This document shows, one piece after another, positions 60,231-64,000 of a stretch of DNA of 64,000 nt. Source of the stretch: Trichomonas vaginalis G3 (Eukaryota > Parabasalia > Trichomonadida > Trichomonadidae); contig NC_067208.1 of assembly GCF_026262505.1 (NCBI RefSeq), forward strand, positions 18,795,962 to 18,859,961. Direction: 5' to 3'. The position numbers were made by a program, and so were the translations under genes. Positions within the stretch are counted from its first letter, which is position 1. Each line of letters begins with the position of its first letter. The notes under the pieces were generated by a model that saw only the letters and a program-made list of their open reading frames with translations, made no database searches and was not told where the DNA came from.

Positions 60231-61643
60231 CTAATTTTTGATATTTTTAACAACCCTAGCAGTCTTGTTTTCATTATCCAAAATATTGATGTCTGCACCA
60301 TGTGTGATGAGGTATTCTGCAACTTTTGAATTGTTTTTAATGGCTGCTACGTGAAGAGCAGTTCTTCCTTCGTTATCTTTAGCATTTATATCAGCTCCAT
60401 GAGCAAGAAGTAAATCCAATATTTCCATTCGACTCCAATATGATTCATAATGGACAGGAGTTTTTCCTTCATTATTTTTCGCATTGACATCAATCTCATG
60501 TGAAAGAATAATTTTCATTACGTTAACACAGCTATTTAAAACAGCATAATGAAGTGGAGTGTTTCCATGATCATCTTTTTCAGTGAGATCTGCTCCCTTA
60601 GAAATGAGAATTTCTGCAACATTCGGACTATCAAAATAAGCAGCATAATGAATAAGTGATTTTTTGGCATAATCTTTATGAGTAAGATCAGCGCCCTTAG
60701 AAAAAAGATATTCTAGAATTATAGTTGAATCGATTTGAGTTGCTCTATTAAGAGCTGTTGCTTCAAATTCTACTTGAGCATTTATATCTGCACCATGATT
60801 TAGTAAATATTCGCATAATGAAGGATTATGAAAACCAGGAGAATAGAAAAGACATTTATTGATTTCTTTTGTCTGATCCAAATAAACGAAGAAAGCTTCG
60901 TAATTTATTGTTGCTGTGCAGGTATCCAAATCAATTTCTAAATTGAAATTATTCATCAAATAAATCACGAAATCGAGGTTATGTGAAAGAATTGCATATT
61001 TCATTGTATCTTCATCTGGTTTAATATACTTAAAGCATTCATTCAAGATTTCTGGATTATCACTAAAGAATGCAAGTTCAACGCATTCTTTGGTAATTTC
61101 TACATCAAATTTCGATCTGAAACATCTGAAACAATCTAAAGCGCCATGATGACAGCATAATTCAAGTATTGTGTATCCTGTGTCTGCATATGGATATAAA
61201 TCATGGATAAGCTTTTTGTCTTTATCAAATCCGTCTTCTTCTATGAATCTTGCAAATGATTTCACGTTATTATCCATAATTGCCTTGTAAATTGTGTTTT
61301 CTTCATGAAAATCTAACTCATCTATAGTACTATCATTGTAAAGAAATAGTTTAATAGGCTCTGTAGTATTTTTTCCTGTATTTATCAAATATTCTAAGTC
61401 AAGTTTTTGAAAAATGTACCAGTATGATTTGATATAGCGGTTTCTGAATTTTGCTACTCTTCCTATCATTTCGAGTACAGTATCTGGTGGAAGCTGTTTT
61501 GTTTCAATTACTTTGAATTTTAAATCTTGGTATATCTTTTCGAGAACCTCTTCATCAGCTGTATTGAGCTTATATAAAGCATTGATTGAAGAAATTATAT
61601 CGCTAAATGCATTCATTAGCTCATTAAAATCGGGGATATTCAT
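60231..61643 (-). CDS. DUF3447-type ankyrin-repeat protein
   Basis: The ATG at 61643 opens a 470-aa ORF (MNIPDFNELMNAFSDIISSI) with the same plan as the family: a ~270-aa helical region (NTIYKAIMDNNVKSFARFIE, ILELCCHHGALDCFRCFRSK, YAILSHNLDFVIYLMNNFNL), then about six diverged ankyrin repeats (NPSLCEYLLNHGADINA, GNTPLHYAVLNSCVNVMKII, GRTALHVAAIKNNSKVAEYL). The frame is intact, unlike the 20.8-22.9 kb copy. The repeats are diverged from each other, so this is an older, more stable member. It is presumed to be a cytosolic scaffold. Confidence 0.88.
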   Translation of the reverse strand: MNIPDFNELMNAFSDIISSINALYKLNTADEEVLEKIYQDLKFKVIETKQLPPDTVLEMIGRVAKFRNRYIKSYWYIFQKLDLEYLINTGKNTTEPIKLFLYNDSTIDELDFHEENTIYKAIMDNNVKSFARFIEEDGFDKDKKLIHDLYPYADTGYTILELCCHHGALDCFRCFRSKFDVEITKECVELAFFSDNPEILNECFKYIKPDEDTMKYAILSHNLDFVIYLMNNFNLEIDLDTCTATINYEAFFVYLDQTKEINKCLFYSPGFHNPSLCEYLLNHGADINAQVEFEATALNRATQIDSTIILEYLFSKGADLTHKDYAKKSLIHYAAYFDSPNVAEILISKGADLTEKDDHGNTPLHYAVLNSCVNVMKIILSHEIDVNAKNNEGKTPVHYESYWSRMEILDLLLAHGADINAKDNEGRTALHVAAIKNNSKVAEYLITHGADINILDNENKTARVVKNIKN

Positions 61644-61741
61644 ATTACTTTGTGGAATTTTTATTTATAGGTTAATCAAATACATATATTGATTATGTTT
61701 ATTCAAGAAATTACAAACAAATTAAAAAAAAAGTTAAAAAA

Positions 61742-63487
61742 TTATCCGAAATCAGTAGTAAGTGTTCTGTCAAGATCCAGTCTCTCAAGAAACACTTTTG
61801 TACGTTTTCTCCAGTAAAGTGCATAAACAACAGCCGGAGTTAACACTAAAATGCCGGCACAAATACTTATTACAAGAATATGACGTCTTCCGAAGTGTAT
61901 TCCTTTCTTAACTTCACAAGCATTAAATAACTTGAAGGATAATACACTTCCTTTGATTTCTTGGATTGTATCAGTTATTTTAAGAATTGATTCGTTGTAG
62001 TTTGAAATATTTATTTTTGGTTGGTAGAAATAACACTGTGAAACATAGAGAGGAGCACTTTCCATTGATAAACTAAATAATTGTGGAGAGTTGTGAGGAA
62101 TATCTTTAAAAATTGTTTTAGATACCAATAAATCACTTCCACTGTTTGTTTCATAGATAAATACTGAGCTTAGACAGTTGATATTTTCGAAATTACAATT
62201 CAAAATATGACTTATTAACGTTTTCGTCCTGACAGAGTTAAATAATATGAGATGAGTGGTTGCCCTGTTATTTGAAGCATTGACTTCTTTCAAAGTCGTA
62301 TCTTGACAGTCAAATTCGAAAAATCTTTGGCCAAATGAGTCAAAAACCGAAGTTTGATTAAAAACGGAGACAACGCCATACCTCAGATATCCTATTTTAA
62401 CTCCTTGGCAATTTGAAATACAACATTTTGACATAATTGTATTTCTTGCGTGATCTGTGAGAAAAGCAGCTTCACCGTAGTAGTCAGACCTTACAGATGA
62501 TGTTAGATATTGAAAAGAGCAGCTTTCTATTGTTACATTGTCACATCTGTAAGTAACTATTGCAGGAGCCGTGGAATTTTCGTATAAATATAAGAAATTG
62601 CATTCAATGATGTCCACAGTAGGATACATCATTAATGTTTTTATTGGAGCGTTGATTTCTTGCTTAATTACGGAAAAATTTTCTAATTTTGGCGGATCAC
62701 ATTTATCCAATTTGAATTTGTAATTGTTTAGATGTGCATTGAGCTTAATTGGATTGGGTGCTGATGTATCAGAAAATGAGTTTTCGGTGAATAACAAAAA
62801 ATCTGGTTCAAATGTACTGTTTGAATACATATTTTCAGTTAATAACGGTAGTTTGCCACGTAGTCCTATCATATAGTTGATTGATGCACCAAAGAATAGC
62901 GAATTATTCAAAGATAACAAATAAAAATCATCAAGTATTCCATTTGAGAAGGAAATGTATGAACCATAGGCGATCTTTGCATCATATATATCAAACTTTA
63001 TAATTTTGGCGTATTTAAAGACTTCTTCTTCATTTGAATAATCACTAAACGCAATACTATTCACGAACATCTTGGATTCATTAATAGTGTAAATTTGTGA
63101 TCTCAATATGCTACAGACAGTATCAGATTCAATATTTGAAAAGATAGTGGTATTTATCGCTACATCTGCGTTTTGTGCGGATAGAACAGCGAACGAGCTT
63201 GAGGAAATTTCATTGAAACATGTTTTGGTTATTTCTACGTGAGAAGCTTCTGTATAAATGCAGCTTGTTTTTATTTGTTTTGCAGGTCTATTCGAATAGC
63301 TGCAGATTCTGCGAAATATTGTAGATTGTATTTTAATGAAGCTATCTTTTTTAACATCATTAAACCACTGCGAAATTGCAATTCCGTCTGTATCTCTCAC
63401 TGTAATTCCTATAAAAACACAATTTCGGATCCAAATACTTTCAGGTATGATTTGTGGTGTTCGAAAATCAGTGTCTGATATTATCAT
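61742..63487 (-). CDS. Putative beta-helix surface protein, single C-terminal membrane segment
   Basis: The ATG at 63487 follows an Initiator directly. The 581-aa protein is rich in Ser/Asn/Ile and has short repeats with the spacing of parallel beta-helix (Pmp/PbH1-like) proteins (HVEITKTCFNEISSSSFAVL, DNVTIESCSFQYLTSSVRSD). A membrane helix near 536-559 (HILVISICAGILVLTPAVVY) is followed by a 22-aa basic cytosolic tail (RKRTKVFLERLDLDRTL). Similar surface proteins form a family in T. vaginalis. The N-terminus lacks an obvious signal peptide, which is odd for an extracellular protein, so the 5' part may be missing. Confidence 0.65.
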   Translation of the reverse strand: MIISDTDFRTPQIIPESIWIRNCVFIGITVRDTDGIAISQWFNDVKKDSFIKIQSTIFRRICSYSNRPAKQIKTSCIYTEASHVEITKTCFNEISSSSFAVLSAQNADVAINTTIFSNIESDTVCSILRSQIYTINESKMFVNSIAFSDYSNEEEVFKYAKIIKFDIYDAKIAYGSYISFSNGILDDFYLLSLNNSLFFGASINYMIGLRGKLPLLTENMYSNSTFEPDFLLFTENSFSDTSAPNPIKLNAHLNNYKFKLDKCDPPKLENFSVIKQEINAPIKTLMMYPTVDIIECNFLYLYENSTAPAIVTYRCDNVTIESCSFQYLTSSVRSDYYGEAAFLTDHARNTIMSKCCISNCQGVKIGYLRYGVVSVFNQTSVFDSFGQRFFEFDCQDTTLKEVNASNNRATTHLILFNSVRTKTLISHILNCNFENINCLSSVFIYETNSGSDLLVSKTIFKDIPHNSPQLFSLSMESAPLYVSQCYFYQPKINISNYNESILKITDTIQEIKGSVLSFKLFNACEVKKGIHFGRRHILVISICAGILVLTPAVVYALYWRKRTKVFLERLDLDRTLTTDFG

Positions 63488-63493
63488 TTCCTC

Positions 63494-63502
63494 TAAAAGT
63501 GA
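63494..63502 (-). promoter_or_regulatory. Initiator of the beta-helix protein gene
   Basis: On the minus strand TCACTTTTA lies 6 nt before the ATG at 63487 and matches the trichomonad Inr. Confidence 0.7.
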
Positions 63503-64000
63503 TTTTCAATCAAATTTTTTTATCTGATTACACTTTTTCAGAAAATTGACATTTTAAATATTTATTATAATGTAAGGATATATATAATTGCAAACATTAT
63601 TTTTTGAATTAAAAACGATTAAAATGGTTAAAATCGTTAATAAAAATTACGGTTTTATCGATCTGTTTTTATTTCAAATATGGTGTGCTGTTATAGTGTG
63701 GCAGAAGATTACAGCTTTTATTTTAGAATTTAGAATTTATCAGCTTTTTGTAAAGTTAAGAAAATATATTATTTCGGAATGATGTGTCAAATTCAATGAA
63801 ACGATCTTTTTATTCATACGCAGTATTATTGAAGCCTATTCAACGAAATAAAGAAAACTCCAATATAAATCAGATATCAAAGAAATGAATTTTTTTCTAA
63901 ATCAAAATACATTATAGTACATTTTGATTTAGTAAATAGTTTGTGTAACTGCTAAAATATGATTTAACAATTGGGTTCTTCTAATATACTTAATTTTGGA
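63503..64000. other. Intergenic end of window
   Basis: This is AT-rich. A 64-codon plus-strand ORF (63588-63782) is not convincing. Confidence 0.4.

Noticed and set aside
63588-63782. 64-codon ORF at the right edge
   Set aside because: No recognisable feature; AT-rich and hydrophobic by composition alone.

Overview
The window looks like protist nuclear DNA from a trichomonad, most probably Trichomonas vaginalis. It is AT-rich, with dense, mostly intronless protein genes on both strands. Several starts sit 10-20 nt behind a trichomonad Initiator (TCA-Y-T-W type: 6362-6369, 17076-17088, 22953-22960, 34374-34382, 63494-63502), and many stop codons overlap the UAAA-type polyadenylation signal. 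One gene carries a spliceosomal intron with GTATGT at the 5' end and ACTAACACATAG at the 3' end. Family content is typical too: DUF3447-type ankyrin proteins, BspA-like leucine-rich repeats, glycine-rich proteins, a membrane subtilisin and BTB/discoidin proteins. The species is inferred from these traits, not from a database match.

Layout. 1-17 kb is mainly housekeeping and signalling: a partial importin-beta, an intron-containing BAR-PH-ArfGAP-ankyrin protein, a PLP aminotransferase, a NEK-type kinase, a glycine-rich protein with an unresolved 5' end, a four-GAF protein with a degenerate phosphodiesterase domain, and AP-1 gamma-adaptin. 18-23 kb is decaying accessory DNA: a membrane protein gene with an in-frame stop, a frameshifted gene fragment and a frameshifted 12-repeat ankyrin gene. 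24-33 kb returns to core genes: a coiled-coil protein, a bromodomain protein divergent from a Sus1/ENY2 homologue, UTP18, a large coiled-coil protein and a Hop1-type HORMA protein. 34-41 kb holds an ankyrin gene, a decayed duplicate of the HORMA C-terminus and a BspA-like gene split by one in-frame TAA. 40.8-45.1 kb has no convincing gene but contains diverged duplicated segments, two tRNA-like modules and four short-loop hairpins. 45-64 kb has a subtilisin-like surface protease, a GC-rich island with a 758-bp hairpin-packed element, a possible Golgi glycosyltransferase, a BTB/F5-8C protein, the oligosaccharyltransferase STT3, a multi-pass protein, another ankyrin gene and a beta-helix surface protein.

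Genes appear to be transcribed singly, with no operons. Functional groupings are loose: secretory pathway (AP-1, ArfGAP, STT3, possible GT31), chromatin (bromodomain, Sus1, HORMA) and cell surface (subtilisin, BspA, glycine-rich, beta-helix and Pro-rich-tail proteins). The main themes are repeated decay of accessory-family genes beside intact core genes, and unusual hairpin-rich intergenic DNA at 43.8-45.0 kb and 49.9-50.7 kb. Positions and translations were read by eye; no homology search was possible.
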